Source: Bacteroidota bacterium
GTDB lineage: Bacteria; Bacteroidota; Ignavibacteria; Kryptoniales; JAKASW01
Assembly: GCA_023381615.1 (NCBI GenBank)
Contig: JAMCQL010000072.1
Span: 1 to 64,000, forward strand
Direction of reading: 5' to 3'
DNA: 64,000 bases
Below the pieces are notes generated by a model that saw nothing but the letters and a program-made list of their open reading frames with translations, searched no databases and had not been told where the DNA came from. A program made the translations under genes and the position numbers. Positions 36,001 to 43,090 of the stretch are shown piece by piece; the stretch's first letter is position 1, and every line of letters starts with the position of its first letter.

Positions 36001-36591
36001 GCGATCTCATCGGGACTTGACAAAAGTGTTGAAGAAGGAAAGAAGCAAAAGCTTCTGAACCAGATCGTTGAAAATGCAAAGAACGCGATCGGTACTCTGG
36101 GAAAGATCACGAAGCTCGACAAAGTTTACCTCGAACAGACAATAACGAGGAGATTCGGATCCGATTATCTTACGGGCACTTTAGACTTGCTTGTCGAGGA
36201 CGGGAAAGGCTTTCATGTTTTCGATTACAAGACGAACCGGCTCGACAAACCGGCGGAGAAAATTTACTCCGATTACGAAATCCAAATGAAATTCTATGTG
36301 TCTCTCTGCAGCAAGTTGAAAGCGGAGCAGAAAGAATTTGATGTTACAATTATCTTCACTCGTGAGCCGGGAAAATACCTGACAAAGGTTTATTCCGGGA
36401 GTGAACTTGAAAAGTTTGAAAGTGAATTATCAACTATGGTCGACAGGATAAAAAAGATCGAGCCTGCAGGCGGATATTTCCCATCGAGCGATGGGCTTCC
36501 CACCGTATCTCCGCACTGTGGTGAGTGCGAGTATTTTATTGGTGATGCGGAAAAAGAATGCCTGCTGAAGAGAACGATATCCCCTAAGTAG
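33013..36591 (+). CDS. addA: AddA-like UvrD-type helicase-nuclease
   Basis: The 1192-residue protein has SF1 helicase motifs (ANAGSGKTRVL Walker A, MVDEFQDTN motif II, VGDPKQSIYRFR motif III, IMTVHAAKGLEFPVVVVPF motif V). A C-terminal PD-(D/E)XK nuclease domain has RGELIHSTL and VFDYKTNRLDK. Cysteines in KLCPTKYF and CGECEYF...KEC may form an iron staple. It should unwind and resect double-strand ends with the AddB-like protein at 43090. ATG 33013 is used; the frame is open to 32986. Confidence 0.9.
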   Translation: MAELTDQQKKALELDKHISVAANAGSGKTRVLVERYVEAIKSGVDVEQILCLTFTEKAALELREKITERIKLELSAAGKNNKNSNQFIALKEARRKMLEANISTIHAFCSQVLREFPIEAEIDANFKVLEDFDAASLKEEACDEAVRESLASERGNHGKVHNFLVGIGYKRTLGILNDLLDSREKIEHIKAAGKQLLLDEEAVRRHWTNLSKAVLKVAKENVRLKKGDLAAEVKTVRDILDENEIELINILDALKILLDRILTEKGTPRKREVAIVDGSAYSWEDALAILETAFKPLKDFTGSRIGNSKEYLGLLKTLLNLYERSAGNYAQKKYSMGALDFDDLQILTMKLLREKETVRNVLTSRFRHIMVDEFQDTNFLQYDIFLSLLNNFASDAKLFVVGDPKQSIYRFRNAQVEVSQKTEDDLSKRQDGTSLPLFESFRMNADIAAFVNEVFAKVLTSSGIFGTVGLSLMNQTEYKALKARRPSGEANPIEIYIAENDQHSESGDEVESNSQGTQLSAGDLQAQFAASRIRQMVDSGEKVKDAKSDEQLRSITYGDIAILLKTRSKLVLLEEALNDRNVPYVVTSGIGFYSAQEIFDLTNYLTFLLDNTSDIGLLTVLRSPLFGISENELYRISLSDGETLFARLLGFSSSPKATDEVRYTVSVLEEEIQLAQRLTIPQLINRILERTGWLGAYRLSPTGSQRIANLRKLLSIAREFEGRGFNNLYDFVERLKYLKDTAREGQAPVEEAVDAVKIMTVHAAKGLEFPVVVVPFCDANARRGRSLIINDQVGILPFISNEVPPEFSLYKRFEDMSEQAETARLFYVACTRAMDKLIITTAPKKSGSTTNINSFTDILTKTFDLSAPPVAGHFGFSGGKVLVHGAVPQVAEKAVKIISKNVNVGEIFLDSIPAYIDGEIYSATLLQTFKLCPTKYFLRYRLGMPTPESNMRIEEYAEYNDAILSTVRGELIHSTLQQVLSVGKTDESAIRDAAERAISSGLDKSVEEGKKQKLLNQIVENAKNAIGTLGKITKLDKVYLEQTITRRFGSDYLTGTLDLLVEDGKGFHVFDYKTNRLDKPAEKIYSDYEIQMKFYVSLCSKLKAEQKEFDVTIIFTREPGKYLTKVYSGSELEKFESELSTMVDRIKKIEPAGGYFPSSDGLPTVSPHCGECEYFIGDAEKECLLKRTISPK

Positions 36592-36735
36592 TTCTAACTG
36601 AAAAAGTTAACATTACACAGAGAGTCACAGAGGAAAAAGGAGTTACACTGAGAAAAATAGATTATTTATTATCTCTGTGTCGCTCTGTGATTTCTCGGTG
36701 TGTCTCTGTGAAATGTTTTTCAGTGTGAACTAAGT
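36590..36735. repeat. Long imperfect palindrome (CACAGAGA-type)
   Basis: Left arm TAGTTCTAACTGAAAAA then ACACAGAGAGTCACAGAGG; right arm is its near complement TCTCTGTGAAATGTTTTTCAGTGTGAACTA. CACAGAG words repeat within each arm. It begins at the addA stop codon. Confidence 0.8.
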
Positions 36736-36739
36736 AGTT

Positions 36740-36866
36740 TAACCACTGGAGACACGGGGGCACGGAGAACTCAGTAAAGCGATTGCTGTGCCTTAGTCCC
36801 TTTGCATCTTTGTGCCTTCTCGCTCAATTCCTCTGTGCCTCGGTGGCTCTGTGTTTTGATTGAACC
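36740..36866. repeat. Second CACAGAG/GGCACGG-type palindrome
   Basis: AACCACTGGAGACACGGGGG at the left is mirrored by CTCTGTGCCTCGGTGGCTCT at the right, with further CTTTGTGCC-type words between. It is directly next to the palindrome at 36590-36735. A small TCCGCCG/CGGCGGA hairpin follows at 36901-36922. No gene is seen between 36592 and 36936. Confidence 0.7.
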
Positions 36867-36936
36867 AAGCAAGGCGCCGCGAAATAAGAGTAGCTGGTTC
36901 TCCGCCGCCGTCAAACGGCGGAAGGGTTCTCGGTCT

Positions 36937-37041
36937 TCACTTATCGCAGCAGCTTCCTTTGCTTCTTGATTTGACCGATCGCCGAATCAAAAATCCGGCC
37001 ACGACAAGAAGCGAACAAAGAAAGATTATCTCTGTAATCAT
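36937..37041 (-). CDS. FeoB-associated Cys-rich membrane protein
   Basis: This 34-residue protein has one membrane segment (IIFLCSLLVVAGFLI), a basic stretch RRSVKSRSK and the terminal GSCCDK. That is the layout of FeoB-associated Cys-rich proteins. Its ATG overlaps the feoB stop as ATGA, so it is the fourth gene of the iron-uptake operon. The paired Cys may handle Fe2+ at the membrane; the role is inferred. It is too short for most gene callers. Confidence 0.82.
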   Translation of the reverse strand: MITEIIFLCSLLVVAGFLIRRSVKSRSKGSCCDK

Positions 37042-39110
37042 AGAATGCTTCCAACTTGATAAACAACAAAAGCAACGACCCAAGCTATCACAAAGCTATA
37101 TCCGAGGAAAACCAGTGCAAACTTTTTTCCAGCCTCTCTCGCCATCACCGCAACCGTCGCGAGACAAGAGGTGTACAACAGCAGGAAGATCATAAACGAC
37201 AATGCGGACGCCGAAGTAAAACTCGACCTTATCACATTTCTCAACCCCGAATCTGCATTTTCTGTTTCGAGCGTTTTTATCGACGGGCTGAAGAGAGATA
37301 AGAGACTCTCCTTCACGGCAGCACCAAACCCGTTTACTTGTTCTTCAATAGCAGGCAGGAAATGAAAATCCGGCTTGTTATTGGGAACATTCACGGAGTA
37401 AATCGTTCCCATAGAACTCAGCACGATCTCCCTTGCCAGGAATGCTGGAATTAATGACGTGGAAATTCTCCAATCATTTATACCGATAGGTCTGAGGATC
37501 GGCGTAATTGCTTTGCCGACGTAAGCGGCAGCGCTGTCGGACTGATTTTTGATGCCGGGCGGTGTGTTCAGCAAAACCCAAACAACTACCGATGCCGCGA
37601 AGATCAGAGTGCCGGCTCTGTATAAAAAGCTCTTCACCTGAACCCAGACAATTTTCACGACGATGCGCATTCTGGGCATCCGGTACGGCGGGAGCTCCAT
37701 CACAAAATGCGACAGTTTTCCTCTGAAAGCGGTCTTTCTGAGAAAAAAAGCCGTCAAAAGTCCGATGAGGATTCCGCCCAGGTAAAGAGAAAATATTATC
37801 ACTGCCGGATTATTGAAGAACAAAATCGCGAAGAAGGAAAAGATAACGAGTCTTGCGGGGCAGCTCATGAACGGGATCATTGCCATCACGAGAAGCTTGT
37901 CGCGCTTATTCTCAAGAGTTCTGGTCGCGATTATCGCCGGTACATTGCAGCCGAAGCCGAGAAGGAGCGGGATCATTCCTTTGCCATGAAGACCTAACTT
38001 GTGCATGAACTTGTCCATCAAGAAAGCGATCCGCGGCATGTAGCCGGACATCTCCAACAATGCTAACATGAAGTAGATGGTGGCGATGAGAGGGACAAAG
38101 GTTATCACAAAGCCCACTCCGCCTACTATCGCTTCAGAGAAAAAACTTAGGAGCCATTCACTGGCGCCGATTTTCGTCAGCAGCAACGAGACTAATGGCG
38201 AGAAAAAGTTGTTGATCAGCCCCTCTGTCCAATTCATCAATGGGTTCGAAAAGTCGAAAGAAATCTTGAAGAGCAGGAACATCGCGAGAAGAAATATGAA
38301 AAACCCTAAGATCGGATGCAAAACAATCTTGTCTATCTTGTCGGTTATATCCCTTGCGGTTGACTTTTTTTTCTTGAGGATCTCCCTGTAGAGACCGTTG
38401 GCAAAAGCGTATCTTTCGTCTTTGATGATGCTGATTATGTCTTTCTTGTAAAACTTTTCGAGCTTAGTCTTCTCTCCATTTCTGCCATCATTCTCCGTGA
38501 GCAGCTTAAGAAGTGTGTGCTTGTCAATCTTTCCGTTGCGTCTTTGTTCCCCGATTTTGTCGAGGAACTCTTCGATTTGGTCGCCGTACTTCACAGCTTT
38601 TGGTGTCGAGTGCGCCTCGGCGGTTTCGATAATTGCATCCAATAGCTCCTGAATCCCGTCGCCATTTCTTCCGTTAGTCTTTACCACGGGAATTTCGAGA
38701 AGCTCTTTGGTATGGCTGCTGTCGATCTCTATTCCTTTCTTGTTTGCCTCATCTGTCATATTGAGCGCCACCACCATCGGCCTTTCGAACTCAAGAAGCT
38801 CCGTGGTAAGGAGAAGGTCCCGTTCAGCATTCGTGGTTTCGATGACATCCACTACAACATCGGGATTTTCCTTCATGATAAAATTATATGCGATCCATTC
38901 ATCCTCGGATAGCGGTTCGAGAGTATAAATGCCGGGCAGGTCGACGAAATGTATGTCGTAGTCCTTGTAGCTCAGAAACCCTTCTCGCTTTTCGACGGTA
39001 ACACCCGACCAGTTGCCGACTTTCAAGTTCGTCTTTGCCGCGTGATTTAAGAGTGTTGTCTTGCCTACGTTCGGGTTGCCGGCAAAGGCGACCTTGATAC
39101 TCTTCCTCAT
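37038..39110 (-). CDS. feoB: Ferrous iron transport protein B
   Basis: The 690-residue protein has the N-terminal G domain (FAGNPNVGKTTLLNHA G1, VDLPGIYTLEPLSEDE G3, LNMTDEANKKG G4), a helical GDI-like region and a C-terminal membrane part with two Gate motifs. One Gate region is PLLLGFGCNVPAIIATRTLE, the other is FLAREIVLSSMGTIY. It imports Fe2+ across the inner membrane. It overlaps feoA by 4 nt upstream and the Cys-rich gene by 4 nt downstream. Confidence 0.97.
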   Translation of the reverse strand: MRKSIKVAFAGNPNVGKTTLLNHAAKTNLKVGNWSGVTVEKREGFLSYKDYDIHFVDLPGIYTLEPLSEDEWIAYNFIMKENPDVVVDVIETTNAERDLLLTTELLEFERPMVVALNMTDEANKKGIEIDSSHTKELLEIPVVKTNGRNGDGIQELLDAIIETAEAHSTPKAVKYGDQIEEFLDKIGEQRRNGKIDKHTLLKLLTENDGRNGEKTKLEKFYKKDIISIIKDERYAFANGLYREILKKKKSTARDITDKIDKIVLHPILGFFIFLLAMFLLFKISFDFSNPLMNWTEGLINNFFSPLVSLLLTKIGASEWLLSFFSEAIVGGVGFVITFVPLIATIYFMLALLEMSGYMPRIAFLMDKFMHKLGLHGKGMIPLLLGFGCNVPAIIATRTLENKRDKLLVMAMIPFMSCPARLVIFSFFAILFFNNPAVIIFSLYLGGILIGLLTAFFLRKTAFRGKLSHFVMELPPYRMPRMRIVVKIVWVQVKSFLYRAGTLIFAASVVVWVLLNTPPGIKNQSDSAAAYVGKAITPILRPIGINDWRISTSLIPAFLAREIVLSSMGTIYSVNVPNNKPDFHFLPAIEEQVNGFGAAVKESLLSLFSPSIKTLETENADSGLRNVIRSSFTSASALSFMIFLLLYTSCLATVAVMAREAGKKFALVFLGYSFVIAWVVAFVVYQVGSIL

Positions 39111-39394
39111 TTTACCTCAATGTTCTTCGCCACGTCTGAGGTTATGACAATCCTTGAATTGTTCGTCTTTATCAATATTCCTCTCCCGAGTTTTTGCAGG
39201 ACAGTGATCTTCTTTCCTTTTCTCAGTCCCATCGCTTCGATTTTCCTTGCGATTTCGTCGGGGTTGAAAAAATCTACAATATGGGCAGCCTCGCCAACTT
39301 GAAGTTCCTTCAAGCTGGTTCGTGATGGATATGTCTTGATTGTGTCGGTCTCGACGGGTGTCCTGCCTCTTGAATGTCCGAATCGATATCTCAT
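39107..39394 (-). CDS. feoA: Ferrous iron transport protein A
   Basis: The 95-residue SH3-like protein has the pattern LKELQVGEAAHIVDFF, EAMGLRKGKKITVLQKLG and a terminal NNSRIVITSDVAKNIEV. FeoA is thought to modulate FeoB. The first 25 residues (RYRFGHSRGRTPVET) extend beyond a minimal FeoA domain. It overlaps feoB by ATGA and lies 28 nt after fur. Confidence 0.92.
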   Translation of the reverse strand: MRYRFGHSRGRTPVETDTIKTYPSRTSLKELQVGEAAHIVDFFNPDEIARKIEAMGLRKGKKITVLQKLGRGILIKTNNSRIVITSDVAKNIEVK

Positions 39395-39422
39395 AATAAT
39401 GGTCCTGGTTTTTACAGATGGT

Positions 39423-39857
39423 TTATTGATTCTTCTGGCAGTCGGGACACAAACCGAAGATCTGGTGCGAGTGAGCTACAAGTTTGAACTTGAATTTCTT
39501 TGCGACATTCTCCTGACCGGTCTCAATGGCTTCATCTACAAACTCCACGATCTTTCCGCAATTGACACATACAAGGTGATCATGGTGAGATCTTCCGAAC
39601 GCTTTTTCGTATCGCGAGCCGTGATCCTTGAGCCGGGTTTTGAATACTAACCCGCACTCTTCGAGAATATCCAGTGTGTTGTAGACTGTCGCTCTCGAAA
39701 CTTTGCTTCCGCCTTTTTTTAAACTGAGGAACAGTTCGTCGGCATCGAAGTGCCCCGTTGTGGACATTACCGTATTAAGGACTTCGAAGCGTTCGGGTGT
39801 TACCCGGTAGTTTTCCTGTCGCAGATAATCTTCAAATTTTTGTCGTGCGGTTTCCAT
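39423..39857 (-). CDS. fur: Fur-family metal-responsive repressor
   Basis: The 144-residue protein has the winged-helix region (YRVTPERFEVLNTVM, KVSRATVYNTLDILEECGLV). The regulatory metal motif is GRSHHDHLVCVNCGKIVEF, and a second CxxC (GLCPDCQ) with the first pair forms a structural zinc site. It leads the operon fur-feoA-feoB-Cys-rich. It most likely senses Fe2+ and represses iron uptake including its own operon. Whether it is Fur or a PerR/Zur-like member cannot be settled from sequence alone. Confidence 0.9.
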   Translation of the reverse strand: METARQKFEDYLRQENYRVTPERFEVLNTVMSTTGHFDADELFLSLKKGGSKVSRATVYNTLDILEECGLVFKTRLKDHGSRYEKAFGRSHHDHLVCVNCGKIVEFVDEAIETGQENVAKKFKFKLVAHSHQIFGLCPDCQKNQ

Positions 39858-39874
39858 TTGCTTTTATAGTTTAA

Positions 39875-39887
39875 ATTAAGTCTAAAT
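39875..39887. promoter_or_regulatory. Candidate metal-regulator site upstream of fur-feo
   Basis: ATTAAGTCTAAAT lies 18 nt upstream of the fur start in an AT-rich promoter region. Similar words, ATTAAG and TCTAAAT with six bases between, occur upstream of the outer-membrane protein at 40779-40797. A shared Fur-type operator is inferred. Confidence 0.4.
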
Positions 39888-39996
39888 AAGTTATCTGCCT
39901 CCAGCCTATTATTCAAGTCGGCATAGCGTCTTGTGGAATCGATGAGTTGAGAATTCCTTCGCGATGTTATTGGTTGACTTCTACCGAGATTAGACG

Positions 39997-40728
39997 TCAC
40001 AGGTCTATCCCAATTATCGCGCGGAAATTAATTGCATTAGAATTTTTTGAAACGCCGAAAGATGCTCCGGTAGTGATCCAGAACCACGGAGTTGACAGTG
40101 AGATTGTTGGTCCAACGCCGACGCCATGCAAGTCTTCGTCTGACGCTTCGTCCTCGTCGCTTATCGTCGCAAAAGTCTCGACACCGGCTCTTAGATAGCT
40201 TGCGAGTTCGTAACTAAGCCCAGCGCTTATTTCCGGAGTGAAATTGTTCCTGCCGCCGAATTCATATTCCGCAATTCCATTGACAGTCCCGTTTAATCGT
40301 CCAAAGTCTTTCGAAAGAATGAGTTTCGCTTCTGCCCGATTTGGATTTGTGAAATTCCAATCGCGTGCGTACTCAAAATAAACCATCGGATCGACAACAA
40401 AGTTATTCTTGGGAATAAGTTTGTATAAAATTTCGATCTTTGACGACTTTGCCGAGATGCTTCCTGCAGGATAATCGCGACCGAAAACCTGATACAATCC
40501 CAACTGGAATCTGTCCGTTACACCGTATTCGAGTTCGAACTGCTGCTCTAAGGAATGAGCGTTATTTGAGAGAGAGGGCGTATTGAAGTAGGAATGACTT
40601 TCTAATTCAAATTCGTTTGCTTCTTCTGTTTCGTATTGGTAATTCCAGATATAGTATCGGCCCTGCGCAAAAACGGATGAGAAAGAAAAGAGAGTCAAGA
40701 GAGCTATAAACGGTGAAAAGTATTTCAT
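39997..40728 (-). CDS. Outer-membrane beta-barrel protein
   Basis: The 243-residue protein has a signal peptide (MKYFSPFIALLTLFSFSSVFA). The rest is alternating polar/hydrophobic strands with aromatic girdles (FELESHSYFNTP, YGVTDRFQLGLYQVF, GLSYELASYLRAGVETFATI) and ends in a strand (INFRAIIGIDL), as in barrels. An acidic loop, SDEDEASDEDLHG, could bind cations. It lies upstream of fur on the same strand with 139 nt between. A link to metal uptake is suggested by context and a shared promoter word but is not proven. Confidence 0.75.
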   Translation of the reverse strand: MKYFSPFIALLTLFSFSSVFAQGRYYIWNYQYETEEANEFELESHSYFNTPSLSNNAHSLEQQFELEYGVTDRFQLGLYQVFGRDYPAGSISAKSSKIEILYKLIPKNNFVVDPMVYFEYARDWNFTNPNRAEAKLILSKDFGRLNGTVNGIAEYEFGGRNNFTPEISAGLSYELASYLRAGVETFATISDEDEASDEDLHGVGVGPTISLSTPWFWITTGASFGVSKNSNAINFRAIIGIDL

Positions 40729-40778
40729 TTTGAATTCCCGAAATGTGTTTATTTGGATGCTTTAATTTCACTATACTT

Positions 40779-40797
40779 ATTAAGACCACGTCTAAAT
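40779..40797. promoter_or_regulatory. Near-palindromic site upstream of the barrel protein
   Basis: ATTAAGAC-cac-GTCTAAAT is an almost perfect inverted repeat about 50 nt upstream of the barrel gene start. It shares both half-words with 39875-39887. Confidence 0.45.
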
Positions 40798-40885
40798 TAC
40801 GACAACCGCTTCATGTTGTCAAGTCAAAAGTTTGTCGGCATCGGACGATGGTTTTGCCCTGCAATTTCCGTAAATTTATTTATAT

Positions 40886-41785
40886 ATGAGCGAGAGCGCA
40901 CTGAAAATCTTAACACCCAAGTTCATTTCCCAGTTGTCAACGATGGAACTTCGTGCGCGATTGATCGTGGAGGGATTTCTCGTCGGAATGCATCGAAGCC
41001 CTTATCACGGTTTCAGCGTCGAGTTCGCTGAGCACAGGCAGTATTTTCCCGGAGACGACATAAGTAACATCGACTGGAAAGTTTACGGCAGAAGCGACAG
41101 GCTTTACATAAAACAGTACGAAGAAGAAACAAACCTGAAGGCGTACATTCTCGTGGATGCGAGCAGGTCGATGGGCTTCAAGCGGGACGGCGCCGTCACA
41201 AAACTCGAATATGCTGCATATCTCGCCGCAGGTTTGATCTATTTAATGATGAAACAGCAGGACGCGACCGGGCTTGCTATCTACGATGAAACGGTCAGGC
41301 GTTTCTTTGAGCCGCATCTCACTTACTCGTATATGAAACTTTTGTTGACGGAGCTGTCGGGCTTGCAGCCGGATTCAAAGACCTCCACTGCGACCGCATT
41401 GTCATCGCTCGCCGAGCGGATAAAGAGGCGCGGACTAATCATAGTGATAAGCGATTTCCTCGACGATACAAAAAGCGTGATCACTGCGTTGAAACATTTC
41501 CGTCACAGAAAAAATGAAGTTATAGCATTCCACATTTTGGATGATGCGGAAATAAATCTCGATTTTCCCGGCGATACTTTGTTCACCGACTTGGAAACAG
41601 GAGAGCGAATCTCCACGCAGGTGTCGGCTTTGAAGACGGCATACAAAAAGAGCGTGGACGGTTTCATTCATGATTTGAAAATTAAGTGTTTCGAGAACGA
41701 CATCGATTATGCGCTTCTGAGCACTTCGACACCGTTCGACAAAGCGTTGACGGCTTATCTTACAAGAAGAAAAAAGATTTTCTAA
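40886..41785 (+). CDS. DUF58 (vWA-like) protein
   Basis: The 299-residue protein carries the DUF58 core GFSVEFAEHRQYFPGDDISN and DWKVYGRSDRLYIKQYEEE. A vWA-like segment follows (YILVDASRSMGFK, LIIVISDFLDD), with the DxSxS metal-site motif. Members usually act beside MoxR AAA+ ATPases in envelope or complex assembly. No MoxR gene is adjacent here. It stands upstream of rmuC on the same strand. Confidence 0.9.
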   Translation: MSESALKILTPKFISQLSTMELRARLIVEGFLVGMHRSPYHGFSVEFAEHRQYFPGDDISNIDWKVYGRSDRLYIKQYEEETNLKAYILVDASRSMGFKRDGAVTKLEYAAYLAAGLIYLMMKQQDATGLAIYDETVRRFFEPHLTYSYMKLLLTELSGLQPDSKTSTATALSSLAERIKRRGLIIVISDFLDDTKSVITALKHFRHRKNEVIAFHILDDAEINLDFPGDTLFTDLETGERISTQVSALKTAYKKSVDGFIHDLKIKCFENDIDYALLSTSTPFDKALTAYLTRRKKIF

Positions 41786-41890
41786 TTATGCGTAAGGGGC
41801 AGACCGAATCGTCCTCCATGTCATGTGAATTGATAGGTGGAAAGCGATTCGAGATCGATTTGGAACACCGCAGTTAAACACGGAGAAAGA

Positions 41891-43090
41891 ATGGAAACTT
41901 TGATCTTAGCGGTAATTGCATTGATGATCGTCGTGATGATTCTCGTTTTCTTTCAGTTCAAGAGCTTGACGACCAGACAGCAATCTGCTTCTGAACAGAC
42001 AATGCAGCTGTTCACGATTTTCAAATCGGACGTCGAGTCTTCCGTCAGGTCCGTTTCCGATGCGGCGCGTTCAAACAGCGAGACAATAGCCAGTACTCTT
42101 CAGCTCGTCAGCAATTCGCTTTCGAAAAGCATGGAAGAGAACCGTGCCGGAACAAACGCGCAAATCAATCAGATGGCTCAGCAGGTTTCCGAATTGTCGA
42201 GCATCGTTGGCAGACAGGTCGAGAGCCTGAGAGGATCGGTCGAACAGAGATTATCGAGTTTCGAAGGCCAGCTCGGCGGCCAGCTCTCCGAGGCGAACAA
42301 ACTTTTTTCGTCGTTGAAACAGGACTTCGGCGAGCTGAAAGAGTCGAGCAACAATATGCTCGAAATAGGAAAGCAGATAAATGACCTCCAAAACATATTG
42401 AGTTCACCAAAGCTGAGAGGAAATCTCGGCGAGACACTGCTCGAAGAATTGATCAAACAGGTTATACCTCAAGGGTTTTACGAGTTTCAATATTCGTTTC
42501 GTGACGGATCGAAAGTGGATGCGATCATAAAAACCTCCGAAAGAATAATTCCGATCGACTCGAAATTTCCGAAAGATGAGTTCCAACGTTACGTCGAGGC
42601 CCAGAGCGATTCCGAAAAGAGTCTTGCTCTCGGCAGGTTTTCAAGCGTCTTGAAGAAGCAGATTGACGATATCGCGGAGAAGTACATCAAGCCAACCGAG
42701 AACACATTCGATTTTGCGATCATGTTCATTCCTTCGGAAAGCATGTACTACGAAATTCTGATGCAGGATGGCGACGAAAACGGCGCTTACAGGTACGCGA
42801 TGAAAAAGCACGTCATTCCCGCTTCGCCGAACAGCTTTTACGCGTACATCCAAGCCATAGCAATTGGACTTAAGGGGCTTCAGATCGAGAAAAACGCAGA
42901 GCGAGTGCGGGACCAGCTTGCACAACTTGAGAATTCGCTTGCAAAGTTCGACGATAATTTCGAAACGCTCGGTACGCATTTGAGAAACGCCGCCAACAAG
43001 TACGGCGATTCGCACGAAGCTCTCGGAAGGTTCAGGGAACGGCTTCAGGGAATTGCGAAAATAGATGAAGAACCGCCCCGGATAGAGTAA
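41891..43090 (+). CDS. rmuC: DNA recombination protein RmuC
   Basis: The 399-residue protein has an N-terminal membrane segment (LILAVIALMIVVMILVFF), a long coiled coil (about residues 30-175) and the RmuC nuclease-like domain with SSPKLRGNLGETLLEEL and PIDSKFPKDEF. RmuC limits rearrangements at inverted repeats in E. coli. That is notable in a genome rich in palindromes. ATG 41891 follows GGAGAAAG. Its stop overlaps the AddB-like start (TAATG). Confidence 0.92.
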   Translation: METLILAVIALMIVVMILVFFQFKSLTTRQQSASEQTMQLFTIFKSDVESSVRSVSDAARSNSETIASTLQLVSNSLSKSMEENRAGTNAQINQMAQQVSELSSIVGRQVESLRGSVEQRLSSFEGQLGGQLSEANKLFSSLKQDFGELKESSNNMLEIGKQINDLQNILSSPKLRGNLGETLLEELIKQVIPQGFYEFQYSFRDGSKVDAIIKTSERIIPIDSKFPKDEFQRYVEAQSDSEKSLALGRFSSVLKKQIDDIAEKYIKPTENTFDFAIMFIPSESMYYEILMQDGDENGAYRYAMKKHVIPASPNSFYAYIQAIAIGLKGLQIEKNAERVRDQLAQLENSLAKFDDNFETLGTHLRNAANKYGDSHEALGRFRERLQGIAKIDEEPPRIE

